From: Orobanche coerulescens
Taxonomy: Eukaryota; Streptophyta; Magnoliopsida; Lamiales; Orobanchaceae
Assembly (NCBI GenBank): GCA_033398695.1
Contig: CM065802.1
Coordinates: 165,039,965 to 165,103,964 of the forward strand
DNA: 64,000 bases
Direction of reading: 5' to 3'
Shown here: piece after piece, positions 44,365 to 58,900 of the stretch
Layout: every line of letters begins with the position of its first letter
Numbering within the stretch: position 1 is the first letter of the stretch
Translations under genes and position numbers: made by a program
The notes under the pieces: model-generated
The model's input: only the letters and a program-made list of their open reading frames with translations
Told to the model about the DNA's origin: nothing
The model's database searches: none

Positions 44365-45175
44365 TCAAAGTCCAAGTGCAGCAACATCTGTTATACCCAG
44401 TTCCACACATAAAAATCTGAGCCCAGGTTCCTTCAATAGACTAAATGCACAAAATCCATAATAGGAGTGGTAAAGATCTGGCAGCAACCTCGGGAATTTA
44501 CTGAAACCACCATACTGGTAGAAGAAAACAATTGATAATGAAGATAACTTCTAAAACTAGGGATATTTTAATTACAAATGAGTAAATTAACCAAATAGTT
44601 AGGAGAAAATAAGGGAGAATCAACCAGGGAAACAAAGGATCAGTTTACATTTTAATATCAGATACCATTTGGTCTCTTCAAGCATCCAAGGAATAACCAT
44701 ATGACAATAATGCGTGCCTATAATTAGGAAGTGAAGATCGATAAACTCCCAGTTCTACTACTCAAGAAATAAATAGGACGTAACGTCAACAGATATGTTG
44801 CATGAAATTTATAGTTATCAGAGGCGAAAGGTCATGGCCTAGCACCCCAAAGCCTAGCCGACTAACGGAGATGGCCTGACCACGAAACGCAACAATCCAT
44901 GCATCACAACCAGAGAACATGTTACAAACTTGTATTCTTGCAAAAATCGACCAACCATGAAACGCAACAATCCATGCATCACAACAAGAATAATAAATTG
45001 AAAATTCAAAGGGACAACGAACTTGTTCTCTAATTTACTACATAGAACACCAAAAATATATAGAGAAGTGATATATGGAACTACGAATCACGGGCGTGAT
45101 ATCCGACATGGCACGATACGAACAGACACTGAATTCATATTTCTTTCCAAATTGTAGGCCACGACACAGATAACA

Positions 45176-45213
<38 letters not shown>

Positions 45214-48200
45214 GCGCATTCTATGCAGTACCAATATTAGATGCAGTACTTTACAGTACTAATTTATGCATGAGTTTTGTACTAATTATGCATGAAATAT
45301 ATGCATTTCGTGCATCAAAATTTCAATGCATTAAAATATGCAATATATGCATCAAAATATCAATGCATTAAAATATTAGATTATGTGCATCAAATATATT
45401 GCATATTTTAGTGCATTGAAATTTTGATGCACGAAATGCATATATTTCATGCATAATTAGTACAAAACCCATGCATAAATTAGTACTGTAAAGAGAGAGA
45501 ATAACTTAGCAATATGTATAAACAAGCCCTAAATATTATAACACAGATGCCATGCCATGCCCAATATATAAACTAAAACCCTCTTTTTCTTTTAACCCTA
45601 GCAGCCCTCTCTAATATTTATCAGATTTCCAGCCCAATATAAAGTATAACTAAAAAACCTCCTTTTCTTTTAACCCTACCTCCAACCCTTCCTTCCTCTT
45701 TTTTTTCTCCAGCGACAACAAAATTCAAAACAACTCCACCTGTGCGTTTCCTCCGCCTGTGTGTGTTTCTCTCTGACAATCATTGCCGGTCTTAAGCCCG
45801 GATAAAAGAAGAGGGTTGCGGTAGGTTTATGGCAGCCATCGTAAAACCTGTTACATCTTATGGACATGAATCGAAATCTGGAAATTGGTGGGACGTCTCC
45901 TCATAAGCCCGGGTGTAGTGGAAAGTGTGCTAGGGTTGCTAGGTAGTCGCCCAGAAGCGGCGCGCCACCCCTGGTGTCAAATTGGCAAGGGTCCGCTACA
46001 CTTCATAGGCCTGGGTGTAAGGGTTGCTAGGTTGTCGCCCGGAAGCGGCGCGCCACCCCAAAGTATGGGTGTGGTGTCAAATGTACAAAGATTCCCACAG
46101 CACGGACGAAGGCAGGCAAAGAAGATAGTTCAGGCAACTAGCAAGGGTAAAAGGATCCGATTTGGAATTTTTAACATTAGCTCTTCGCGGGAAGATCTAT
46201 GAAGGTGGAAGAGGTTATGAAAAGGAGGAGGATTCACATAATGCGTTTAAACCCTGGTTACATATCTTCATAAATGTAACCAACTATGTGCATCCGCTGC
46301 AAATATTCTTTTATGATTATTTCTTATAAGACATTGTCGTTTGTTAATTACTGTGAAGCCTTTCCTAAACTTCAAGGATAATGTTTGTATTATACTCCCT
46401 CCGTCCACAATCAATGTTCCTTTTTTGCCATTTTGTTATGTCCACAAAAAATGTTCACTTTCTATTTTTAAACACTACCCCACAATACAATTTACTAAAA
46501 TATCCTTATAATTTTTATATATTTACACATTTTACCAGACTGACCCACATATTAAATTATTTAACCAACTTAATTTAACATTAAATTACTTTTAATGTGG
46601 GACCCAAACTCCACTCATATTACTCACCTAACATTTCTTAAAACCTGAACCCAAAAAGTTGGGGAACATTGATCGTGGACGGAGGGAGTATATTTCTATG
46701 TTGAATTCTAAATAATTCCTACAAGATTGACCCCCCTTCATCACACCTTACTAGGTTATTCATGGAAATCTACCCCTCCTTATCAAACTTATGTCCCCCC
46801 TTTCTTCCCCACTTCTTAATTCCTCGGGTCACATCCTGGTTATGTTGTCCTTAGAGATAAGTGGTCGTGACAACTTGCCTCGGTACGTTTTTTTTTGCGC
46901 CTTGAGGTACGCCTCTGTATAAGGTCTTTTTTCTGTTTCTATTTTGTTTCTTACAACACTTTTAAAGTTGTTTTTTTAATGTTGTGACACTTTAATTTAG
47001 TTAATTATTAAGTTTTTTGTGAATACTTATATTTTCTTGTCATTATGTGTTTATAACTTCTATAATTATTTTTTTGCGCCTTATCACTCTCAAGCGTGTG
47101 CATCCCTTTACAGCTTGGCCTCAGGCGATAGTAGCTGTTATCGCCTTGTTGCTTTCGTCTTTAACAACTATGGTGGGCACGCTCTTGATCATTTTACGTC
47201 CCCAAGTTGTCCCTAAAAAACCTCCAGACGAACCCAAATTAATTCTTGCGCACCCACTTTTACATAACCGCCTTGGGGACGATTCCATAGGGTCCCTGGC
47301 TCCGCACCATCCTCATTCCCAAGGCGTCTGAAATGATTGGGAAGACTCAAGGGCTAGTTGATCTATTTGTTCTTTAGGAAATGCCTACATGGCGAGTTTG
47401 TACCTAAAGTGCATGGAGGGCCTTGATCAGCCTGAAATACACTTGCGTCACCAGGGTTGATTACACCCTTATCATCGCATCCCATCTCCTATAATAAGTT
47501 TTGGTAACCAATGTCAAGGTGGTCTTTTACCATGTTTGGGTGCGTGTGTGGAAAAAAAAAATGGCTGAGTTCTGGTACCTAAGGGAAAAAAACGGGTTTT
47601 TCTTCATTAATTCACAACATAGAATACAAGAAATATATAGAAAGGCGAGAACTAGACTTATTGTCAACATCCCTTGGAAAAATTAACTACCTCTCCTTGA
47701 TCGAATATTGCATCAGGCTTTAAAGAATATTCTCCTATTTTAATTGCTTACCCAATTTAACTTCATATAAGTCATATATAATACTAATAAACTAAATGGA
47801 ACCAATATCAATCATCAAGCCACCGAAGCACAAGGCGAATAACATAAGTCAACAGTCATCTATTATCTCTCAAAGGCGACACTAGGCGACAAGGAGGCAA
47901 CAAACCATTGCCTCTCACCTAGCCTTGGCCTAGGCAATAACTTAATAACTAGAGTTTTGTCTATGTTGCAGTTTCCACTATTGACGAACTAGGTAATTGG
48001 GCACAAGTAGACATGAAAAGTTATCAGTTTCATGTTACTTGTTTAGAATCTAGAATCGTCAACATAATGATACAAACTAATACTATTATTGGCCAATAAG
48101 ACTGGAAGGAGAAACAAAACCACCTTAGATTGGCAAGTTAACAAAAATCCACGTAATGCTCTTTCGTTCAAAAAATTATCCGCTTGTAAGATCCTTAGAA

Positions 48201-51200
48201 CTCCTCCGATCCTACATAGGTAAAATGCTAGGTTGAAGTAAGAAATAGTCAAATATAATAAAATTACCAACAAAGGAGTTACTCAAACATACCAAAAGGC
48301 ATAACACGTATCAGTTGGCTTGTTGGCTCTACCCTGAATGCCACCATCTTGTGCCTGTTTCTGAACACAGACAAATAGGTTCAGTTGTTAGACAGACCAA
48401 ATCCATAATGATTTTATTGATGAGGGGATGTTGGTTCGAATTCCTCAATCGGAATCACAATGGGATTGATTAAGTGGTCAATCAAAATTAATACCACTAT
48501 TTTATCATTGTTGTTTGGTCCAGATCCTACAATAAGTATCATTGCGGTTGATAATGTTTGGTTCAGATTAATATTCGTAATGTGAATAAGTCAAAAGAAA
48601 TTATATAACAAAAATATTTGAAAATAGCTAAATATTATTAAATTTTTGTTGTGGATTTAAAATAATTTTATTAAGTTAAATATATAAACTATTTATTTAA
48701 AATACTTAATCATTTAGGCTTTATTTGAATTATTAGATTGAATATTTTATGAGAATTTGACGTGTAATCATAATTTTGATTATTTAAATAAATATCACAA
48801 TTAGTATTTAAAATAAAAAATTAATATTGATTGGACGTACTAATAAATGTCTATATTTAGATACATTTAATTAACTATTAAAAAATTTATTTAAGCTAAT
48901 AAATTACTCAGGCTTCATTTAACATATTTCATATTTAACATATTTCATTAAATATTAACAGAAACTTATTTATTCAATAATAAATTAGATTATTTAATTA
49001 AATATCATAATTATTAAATGATTGAAATTAATTGAATTTTTTAGAAAAGAATATGGTGCGATCAACATATTTAATTAAATTACATGTTTGATTGTTTAGG
49101 AATATTTAAGTTATTTGATGAAAATGTAATGGAAAATTATTATTTGATAAACATTAAATATTATTTTAATAAATATCATAATTACTTATTTAAAAATAAT
49201 ATTTGAGATTAATTGATTTTTTGGAAATACCGTGTGTATTTAAATAAGGCACAGGCAGTCCGATTTAACAAATCATGTTTCATCTTTTTTTGGGGGGGTT
49301 GGATGAATTAGCATTGGCGAATTACAGCGCATCATTTCCTTTGGTGTTGAATAAACCTGGGCGAATTAGCCTATAAAAATGATGATAAAAGTCCTTCATT
49401 TACACTCAAAACACATGGACCGAAATTTAAACACCGGAATTGAATGGACAATTTAGTTTTAAAAACCACTTAAGGTCAGAACATTAGATGCAAAAATAAA
49501 ACTATGGAACCTGTTGTTCAAATCTCGTCAAAGATAGAATTGTGTGAACAAATAACCGTAGTTTTTTTTGCATATCTTTTAGCTAGAAATTTCCCCCGCT
49601 GGTGTAGAGTATTAGAGCATCAACCCGATTTTCTATATAGATTTTTCCTGAACTAACAAAGTGTTTTCTAAAACATGATCTTGGTCATTGCATTCCCTAA
49701 TTCAAATTAATTCATAGATACGATAGTTAATCTCCAACAGAGGGATAATGACGCTACAGGGCATGAAACAAACTCAAGCTAGACTAATCATGTCTTTTAT
49801 TCTTGTTCCCTACATACTCCAAGCATAAATTTTCAATTTTCAGAACCTGATCAGAGTCTAATAATGGCACTGCAAGTATAAACCAACTCACTTAAAAGAA
49901 GTTCAGTAATAAAGGAGGATTTTTATAAATGTTCTCATTACTTAATACCCAAGGAAGTTGGAACTTTGGAGGGGTAATTTGGAAGCTAGAGGTTTTAGGC
50001 CGGGCAGAAGTAAGACTGAAAATTTGGAGTGAAAGTTTAGGGAAAACGGAGAAGAGGTTGGTTGAAGATGATCACTTTTGATGGGAGTCCTAGGAGAGCT
50101 AGATTGTAATGTATCTCACAAAATTAAGGCGGGTTGGTTGAAGTGGAAGAGCGCCACAGGGTTGCTATGTGATCCCAGCATGCCTCATAGACTACAACAA
50201 CAACAACATCTAAGCCTTAGTCCCAAAATGATTTGGGGTCGGCTAACATGAATCAAACTATGAAACCGTCAATAATCGTTACATAAATAACATAAAAGGA
50301 AAAAAGAGGGAATAAGTAGAGAAAAAAAGCAAATAAAAAAAGAGAATGAATGTAAAAAAAAAAAAAAAAAAAAAAAATCCTGAAAAATAAATTAAAAGAT
50401 AAAATGAAATAAAAGAAAATTCTAGCATGGCAATTAGGCTTGCACTGTTATATGGCACACTATTGGGCGGCAAACAGTGTCACGTTCAAAAGATGAATGT
50501 GACAGAGAGCGTATGCTATGATGGATGTGTGGCCATAGAAAAAGGATCAGCTCAAAAATGAGGTGATTGGGGATAAGATAAGAGTTATTTCTATAGAAGA
50601 TAAGATGATAGAGAAGCGATTAAGATGGTTTGACCATGTGAGACACGCCCTGTTGATGCCCCATTGAGGAGGGTTGAAGATTGGGGACGGATAAGATGGT
50701 AAATGGCAGTGGAAGACACAAGACAAGATGCATAAGTGTGACTGAAAATGATATGAGGTTCCTTAGAATTGAAGAAAATATGGCGACTGAAAGGACAGCG
50801 TGGAGAGATAGTATACGGGTGGATGATGGTGTTTGATTCTTTTTATTATTATTATCATAATTATTTTTATTCTTGTTTTATTTTATTTTATTTTCAGGGT
50901 TATTTTCAGACTTCTCGATCTTTTTGGCTGATTGTTTACTATTATTCTCAATATTTGACCGATTCTTTTTTCCTCTAGAGTCAATTCGATTTCTCTTTAC
51001 ACTTCGTATTTTTATTTAGTTACTTCGTTTTTTATGTATTTTATTTTGCTATTAATTGATTTGCTTGGTCATTGACGGTTTCAAATGATAATTCATGTTT
51101 GCCAACCCCAAATAATTTTGAAATTTAAGGCTGATATGTTGTTGTACCGAAACTTCCTATGCTGATTTTAGTTCAATGTTCTTGAAATTGACTTTAGTTG

Positions 51201-54200
51201 TTGCTTTGAAATGATGAGAAACTAAACCTGCAAGCTCCAATCCAGAAGCAATGGCACATTGATGATATGACAGGAAGCTCTTTCCAACAGTAAATCTTCT
51301 TCAAGGAATCCCATCAGTTTAAGGGAAGCAACAGCACAGTAAGTGGCACCACCTGTGACACTAAAACAATTCCCATACGTAAGTGTTACAAAATTTGCAA
51401 GTAAACAAGAGATCAAAGGCAGATAACCTGCAATAAAGTAGAAAGCAACTGGTGTACCATTTATCCAAAAATTCGGTACAGAGAAGAAATTTCTATTTTG
51501 TAAGATTTCTCCATGTAACTCTCAGTGCGTAAACAACAGAGACAAAAGTTTTAATTATGTATTTCTTTAATTTGTAGTCCACTGAAAATGAAAAAAGAGC
51601 AAAAGGGGGAAATTGAAGGAAGCTAGCACCACATTTGCACAGAATTACAAATATTAAACGTTCCGACTAATAAAATAATCAAATTCAAGAAAAAATGTTA
51701 TGATATAGGATGTATAAAGCAATTCAATTATCTCAGCATGATCCACCAATGGTACACCTTCTCACAAAATTAAGAAAATAGGAATTGAAGTGTTGCACTG
51801 AATCGCACATTGGACTAGAAAGCGCTCCTACTTTAGCTCTTAATTTGTTTACGTCTCACAAAGTGCACCTCAAGGAGTTTTGGAAGGTAAATAGAAACCT
51901 TGAGGGGGTACTTTTAATTTTATAAGATAAGTGTGTGAATTATATTAGACTAAGAGTCTGTTTGGTTCAAATGAGGGGAAGAGAGGGGAGGAATTTTTAT
52001 GGAAGGAAGGGAAAGAGAGGGGAGGGGATGTAAAATACATTTACCTTGTTTGGAGGGATTGTGTAGGAGGGGAAGGGAGGGAAATAGAAGCACCTTGTTT
52101 CGTAAATAGAAAGAAGGGGAGGGAAAATTAAATAAATTAGACTATTATACCCTTAATATATTTACGTTTATATTTTATCTTAAAATTTAAGGATATTTAA
52201 TTAATTAATAAATAAATTTTTCTTCCTTGCCAAATCCGTCCACTATTGGAGGGGAAGTAAAATGACGAAAGGGAGGGGAAATGGATCAAAAATTTTCTTC
52301 CCCTCCAATCCATTTTTATGAACCAAACAAGTAATTTTAATTAAAATCTCTCTCCTCTCCTTCCCTCCCCTCCCCTTCCCTCCCCTCCAAATCGCCCCAA
52401 GCAAACAGCCTCTACACCTCAGGGGTACATTTTTCTAATTATCTCTAAAACTGAAGTTCAAAAGAGATTTAGCATCCAAGTTGTATACTAAACCCTTGGC
52501 CTAATTTCTGTTAGACTTAGACATGATATGAAAATAAAGCTGAGTTCCAGCAGCCCAGCAAGTGAATCTCAATCAGCTCACACTTCGAGACAAACAAACA
52601 ACTTTCACCATTTGCTCATAAAGTCCCATAGAAAAAAATGAGAGAGAAGTATTGGCAGCATCTGAGGCAACAACAAAATAAATCACAAGTATGACAACTT
52701 TTATATCCACTCACCATGAGATTCTGAACCAGGAATCAATCCAAAACCACCATCATATGACTGTAAAGACACCTTAAATAGTAAATACGTTTGCAATACA
52801 AGATTAGAAAAATATAGAGGATGCAACCACAAAGAAAATAATGAATTAAAAGCTTGTCGAATTAGCAAGACACAATAAGATCCCAGATAAGCAGTCAGGT
52901 TAAATACCTGACAAATAATAATGTACTCCTTAGCTTTTTCCCGGTCCATGCCGCTCCAGTTCTTCAGCATAGAACAAATGGCAGCTGATATATCAACCAC
53001 ATAAATAGTATTATCCATATGAAAATGGAACTGAGAGGAAAATAGAAATAATATTCTTACCAGCACAAAACACAAAGCGTAGATCTGCCTCTCCCCCGGT
53101 ATGAATGGGCATAAAACTAGGACATATGAGACACGATAAGTTAGATCCACAGTTCTGCCACCTAGTGAACACGAAAAAAAAAAAAAAAAAAAAATCTCTT
53201 CCCAACCCAAAGTAAGTCTGCAATACTATCATGCAACAAGTGAACTTGAAACAAATATACCAAGGCTCGTATGTACATTAGAGAATGAAAACGAAGGGGA
53301 AATTAGAAGAAATACAGAATATAGTCACCCCCAAAAGGATGATGGGGAACAAGACACGGGCAAAGGAGTTGGGAGTTATAGAAACAATGAGGAGCTAAAA
53401 GCTAACAAAGAAGAGGACAAGATTGTCACATTCTTAACTTGTTATAGAAATAACATATACAAGAAGGACTTCCTCAGTGTTTTCAAAGAAATTTCATGTG
53501 TGAAGCTGTCAGGAAGCAAATCAGCAGCCACATATGCTAAAGATAAAAGGCCATTCTCACATTAGTGGATAAATACGTACACCAATATGTATACATATAT
53601 GCATGCATTGTTGTTACGGCGGTCGACTAGTCGTGACTAGTCGACCAGGCGGTGGAGGATCGGCGCCGTGCCACTCCGACTCGCCTTGTGTAAATATGTC
53701 GCCTGACTTGACCGACATGGGTCGCCTAGTCGACGACTTGGGTCGTCCGGGCGACGACTTCAGTCCGACTTGGACCCGAGGCAGAATACAACAACATCTA
53801 AGCCTTAGTCCCAAAATGATTTGGGGTCGGCTAACATGAATCAAACTTTGAAACCGTCAATGATCGTTACATAAATAACATAAAAGAAAAAAAAAAAAAA
53901 AAAAGAGGGAAGAGAAAAAATCAAAAAAAGAGAGAGAATGAATGTTAACCCAAAAAAATGAAAAATCCTGAAAAATAAACTAAAAAGGTAACATGAAATA
54001 AAAGAAAGGGAAAAAAAAAAGAATCAGATTCCATCCACCATCCATATTCTTTCCCGCCACATTTGCCTCTCCATCGTCATACTTTCTCCAATTCCAAGAA
54101 ACCGCATATCATTTTCAATCATCTTTATCCAAGTTTTCTTGGGTCTTCCTCTACCTTTCACAATAGTACTTGTTCCCCAACTTTCTAGCCTCCTCACTGG

Positions 54201-55848
54201 GGCATCCTCACTGGGGCATCAACAAGTCTTCTCACATGACCAAACCATCGCAATCGATTCTCCATCATCTTTGTCTTCTATAGACGCAACTCTTACCTTC
54301 TCTCTAATCACCTCATTTCTGACCCGATCCTTTTTTGTATGACCACACATCCATCGTAGCATACGCATCTCCGCCACATTCATCTTTTGAACGTGACACT
54401 GTTTTACAGCCCAACACTCGGTGCTATATAACAATGCAGGCCTTATATATATGTGTATGTATATAAATGTTATATATTTATAATATTCAGTATGCTAATA
54501 TATATATATACACTAGTATACATCAGCCGACTCCATCATATATATATATATATATAGTGGCGCGTTCTATGCAGTACCAATATTAGATGCAGTACTTTAC
54601 GGTACTAATTTATGCATGAGTTTTGTACTAATTATGCATGAAATATATGCATTTCGTGCATCAAAATTTCAATGCATTAAAATATGCAATATATGCATCA
54701 AAATATCGATGCATTAAAATATTAGATTATATGCATCAAATTTTTGTGAGGATTAATGCATTGAAATTTTGATACACAAAATGCATATATTTCATGCATA
54801 ATTAGTACAAAATTCATGCATAAATTAGTATTGTAAAGTACTGCATCTAATATTAGTACTGCATAGAACGCGCCCCTATATATATATTGGTTTATATATA
54901 ATCAGTATATATATTAATATATAGTGCATATATATAATATTATTTATAATTAGTCGACTAGTCTCGACTAGTCTACGACTCGCCATGCCGGACCTCCGTC
55001 GACTCGACTCGACTTACCGCCGTGACAACCATGTATGCATGTATGTAGATACATATATTATTTCTATATCAGGGGTTTCATAATTGGCAGGGGACTGGTG
55101 GGTATTGGAGTCTGCTGTGCCAGGAAACATGGCGGTCTTGGCTGTTGACAAGGTTTTTAATTATTTTATTTTTCATTGGGGAAAGGGGGGTTGGAATAAG
55201 TGGAGAAAGCGGCTAGTGCTCACAAAATGGCAGGACATACCATATATAGGTAGAATAACTGAATAACATAAAGAAGTTTATCACATCATTGGAACATTGT
55301 GAACAATGCTCAAAAAAGTTGAAAAAAAAAAAAAAGACAAATCTCTTATGCAATGTTACAAACATGTTTGATCAATTTTAATTGCGAGAAAAGGAATCCA
55401 AGAGACCAGTTCCTATGTCGGGTTAAATGCACAAAAACTTGATCGAACAAGTTTTTAAAATAAGCGGTCGGGTTAATTTTCATATCAAGCTTGTTAAAGG
55501 TAACCAGGTAGGACTGAGAACTCTTTTTCTAACTTAAAAGTAGTGGAAAGCCACAAGTGGTTCACGTCATCAGCTACAGGAGATGGTACTTTTGGACAGG
55601 TAATGATCATTTGAGGAGAAGACATCCCAAAAAACGAAAAGGAATACCCATGTCGAAATTCAGAATGCATTATGAAAGTAAAAAGAACGTTTTTATATAA
55701 TAGAATTTAATTAAACAAAACATGTCCAAAATAGTATATATAATTTAAAAATGATATACAGGTAAAAATCAAAATACAATATGAGCAGATCAGTACATTA
55801 AAATATCAAAATTTTCACACCACAAAGAAAGAATGTTATGTGTCACAG

Positions 55849-55915
<67 letters not shown>

Positions 55916-58900
55916 GAGCAAAGTGCATTTTGTGTACCTGAACTTTACTCAAGACATCACTTGAAATATTGAGCTTTAATATCTGTCACTTGCATTATTG
56001 AACATTCACTTTACTTAAACTTCGTGCAATATTTTAAAAGGCGTGAGGCGTGTTTGAGGCGTTTTCGGAAAATGAGGCGAGGCGTAAGCCTCGAGGCGTA
56101 CCAAGGCGTAAGCCTCAGTTTTTATAAAAAAAAATATAATTATATATAATAGAAGCTTCATCATTAACAAAGGAACATAGCGAAATAGTAATGTTGTGAA
56201 TTACTTAGCAATTACATCAATGTAACGAACATAAAAACGCATAAAATAGAGTTTATCATCTCAAAAAAAAATTGTAATATCACAGCGAATTTAAAATTGG
56301 ATCATCGGTATCTAGTGGTTTGAAAAACGGATCAAAACCACTAGTATTTTCACCACCATCATCGTCATCGTCGTCATCATCATCATCATCAAATAATTCG
56401 TCCATAACATCATCTTCTTGAGGATCATCAGATTCGATAAACTCGATTTCATCTTCCTCATCCAATAATTGTAGCCTCTTTCCTTTATCTATTAAGAATA
56501 TTATAAAAAAGAATTACGTGACAATACAAGAAATTATAGCAAATACGGTATAAAAAAGAGTTAAGTGACACTAACCTAGAGCATCTCTCTTTCTTTTTTC
56601 TTTTCCTTGCCCTCGGCCACGACCCCGCCCAATACCACGACCACGAGTACGACCACCAACTCGGCCACGACCACCATCTTCATTGTCTCCACCGTCCACT
56701 TCTACTACTTCATCACCAATATTATCCGTCAACGGATCCGGAATTATTCGAACCATTTTCATCAACCATCCATTCATCATCAGATGGAATCTCATCTAAT
56801 ACTAAAGGATCCTCATCCTCTTTGAGGGACGTCTTCTTCAACCATCTACACTTCAACTTTTTATTATACATAACAAAGACTAACTTGTTCAAAGTCTTTG
56901 TATGTAAACGATTCCTCTTCTTCGTGTGTAGCTAGAAAAAAATTCAAACAATATATAAATGATGATTTCTAACGTGTAAATAATAGTTGCAAGATAATAA
57001 TTTTTTTAAGTACATAAAAATAATACCTGATTGAAAGTACTCCAATTACGTTCACAGGCAGATGATGAACATGTTAAACTCAATACTTTCACCGCAAAAG
57101 TCGTGAGTTCTGGTGTCTCATCTCCGTATTGAACCCACCAATCAACTACAACAATTTAAAATAAATGTATTTTTTGACAGTAAGCATTTGTAAAGGAGAA
57201 CATGAAAGATGTATATCTGTAGCTACAATAATTTAAACTAAATGAACCTGGACTACGCTTCTTGGTAGTGCTTTTCGCAGCCGCAAAACCAAATAACCCC
57301 TTTTGCAGATGAAAATGGTCCATTTGCAAATGGATTTTCTCTTGTACCTTCGGGTCGGGAAAAAGTTTGGCCAAGTGAACAAGCCTAATTTTATCTCCGG
57401 ATGCGTGGACACATCCGCCTCATTATGATAATGTGGATTGAGATAATATGCCGCGGCATGCAAGTGGCGATGCATTTGAAATTCCCACTTTCTATCTATT
57501 ATCTCCCAGATCTCTTTATATGATGCTTCTTCTCCTCCTAAAGCTTTTGCAATTGCTTCCTTAGCTTCATCCATAGAACCATAAATGAATCCCATCCCAG
57601 GCATTTTCTCCGAGTCCGTCATCCTCAACACACTAACCAAAGGCTTAGTCGTCTTAATTGCATAAGTCATGCTCGGCCAAAAATATTTGTCCCTCAATAC
57701 TATATTTTTCACATTTTTCGCTTCATCCGACCGGGAACAATAATGCTTTGACCAAGCATGTGACGTAAACATTCGCTCCAATTCGTCTTTCAAACTGTAC
57801 ATGCTTTGCAATGTTAAATAAGATGTAGCAAATCTTGTGGCGGCGGGCCGAATGAGCTCTCTATTAGTATGTTCTCTCATCAACGCCAATGCCCATCCAT
57901 GATTATATATAAAGTGACTAACCTATAAAATTAAATGCATTAATAAAATTAAAATATGCAACATCTCATCTTCAGTACATCATTTCCAACAAGAAAAGAG
58001 TAAACAAAAGAGCATTTCAATTAAAGTTAAGGCATTTTTGTGTTGAGGAAGATCTCCAATTTTCTCGAGCATCAAATCTATGCAATGAGCTGCACATGGT
58101 GTCCACCAAAGACGTGGCCTCCTCTTCATTAACAACTCTCCTGCCGCCTTACAGTTTGATGCATTGTCAGTAACCACTTGAACTACAATATCTCCACCAA
58201 CCTCTTGCACAACACTATCAAGAAGATCGCACAACATCTTTGCATCTTTTACGGCATTAGATGCGTCAACGGATTTCAAGAAGACCGTCCCATGAGGGTT
58301 ATTAACAAGAAAGTCAATCAATTGTCTCCCTCGTATATCTTTCCATCCGTCGGATAATATTGACACCCTCGTTTGCGTCCACGTTTTCTTCACATCATTG
58401 ATAATTTCTTGAGTCGTTTGCACTTCTTTTTCTAGTATCCAATGACTAAGTTCATGAGATGTTGGTGGCTTCAAACCACGTCCGTAATTCCCGATAGTTC
58501 GACACATGCTAATGAAGGAAGGAGAGCTAGCAATGTTGAAAGAAATTCCGTTTTCAAAAAAAAAATCTACCAATATCCAAACAACAACGATTGCGAGCTT
58601 CCTTATCATTCCCTGGGATTGAATTTTCATCCCCATTATCAACGTCGGCAACAAATCTATCCATCGTACCCCTAATTCCCCTTTGAGAAACACTCCCCCA
58701 GCTAGACACTCCAAAAGATGGATTTTGACTTTGATAATATGACCCGCTATCGATCAGTTCATCCTTGTTTCTTTGCATTTCCACTTTTGCCTTCTCGGTC
58801 GATTTCAGATAATTTTGCATCTCTTTCTTTACATCATCAGAAACCTTAGTGCATGGGGCAACAACTTTTTTTGTGCCCGCGAGATGATGTTTTTGTCGAT

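Larger units (their letters stand above)
53610..55029. mobile_element. Non-autonomous hAT-like element in GGB intron 4, with nested insertions
   Basis: Inverted ends GTTGTTACGGCGGT and rc(ACCGCCGTGACAAC) are flanked by CATGCATT and CATGTATG (6 of 8 alike). Subterminal regions carry CGACTAGTCG palindromes on both sides (53623-53645 and 54954-54985). An RTE LINE (53788-54442) and a palindromic MITE (54557-54876) lie inside it. Ends and subterminal repeats are clear; the superfamily is inferred from TSD length. Confidence 0.65.

Noticed and set aside
44144..44410. 88-codon minus frame at the end of GGB
   Set aside because: A different frame of the same region gives the true last GGB exon (YGGFSKFP...LYHSYYG), with correct acceptor, phase and zinc-ligand His.
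50190..51146. Twin-priming inversion of a single LINE
   Set aside because: The minus-strand part is itself a 3' end with tail, while twin priming would invert a 5' part; two insertions explain it better.
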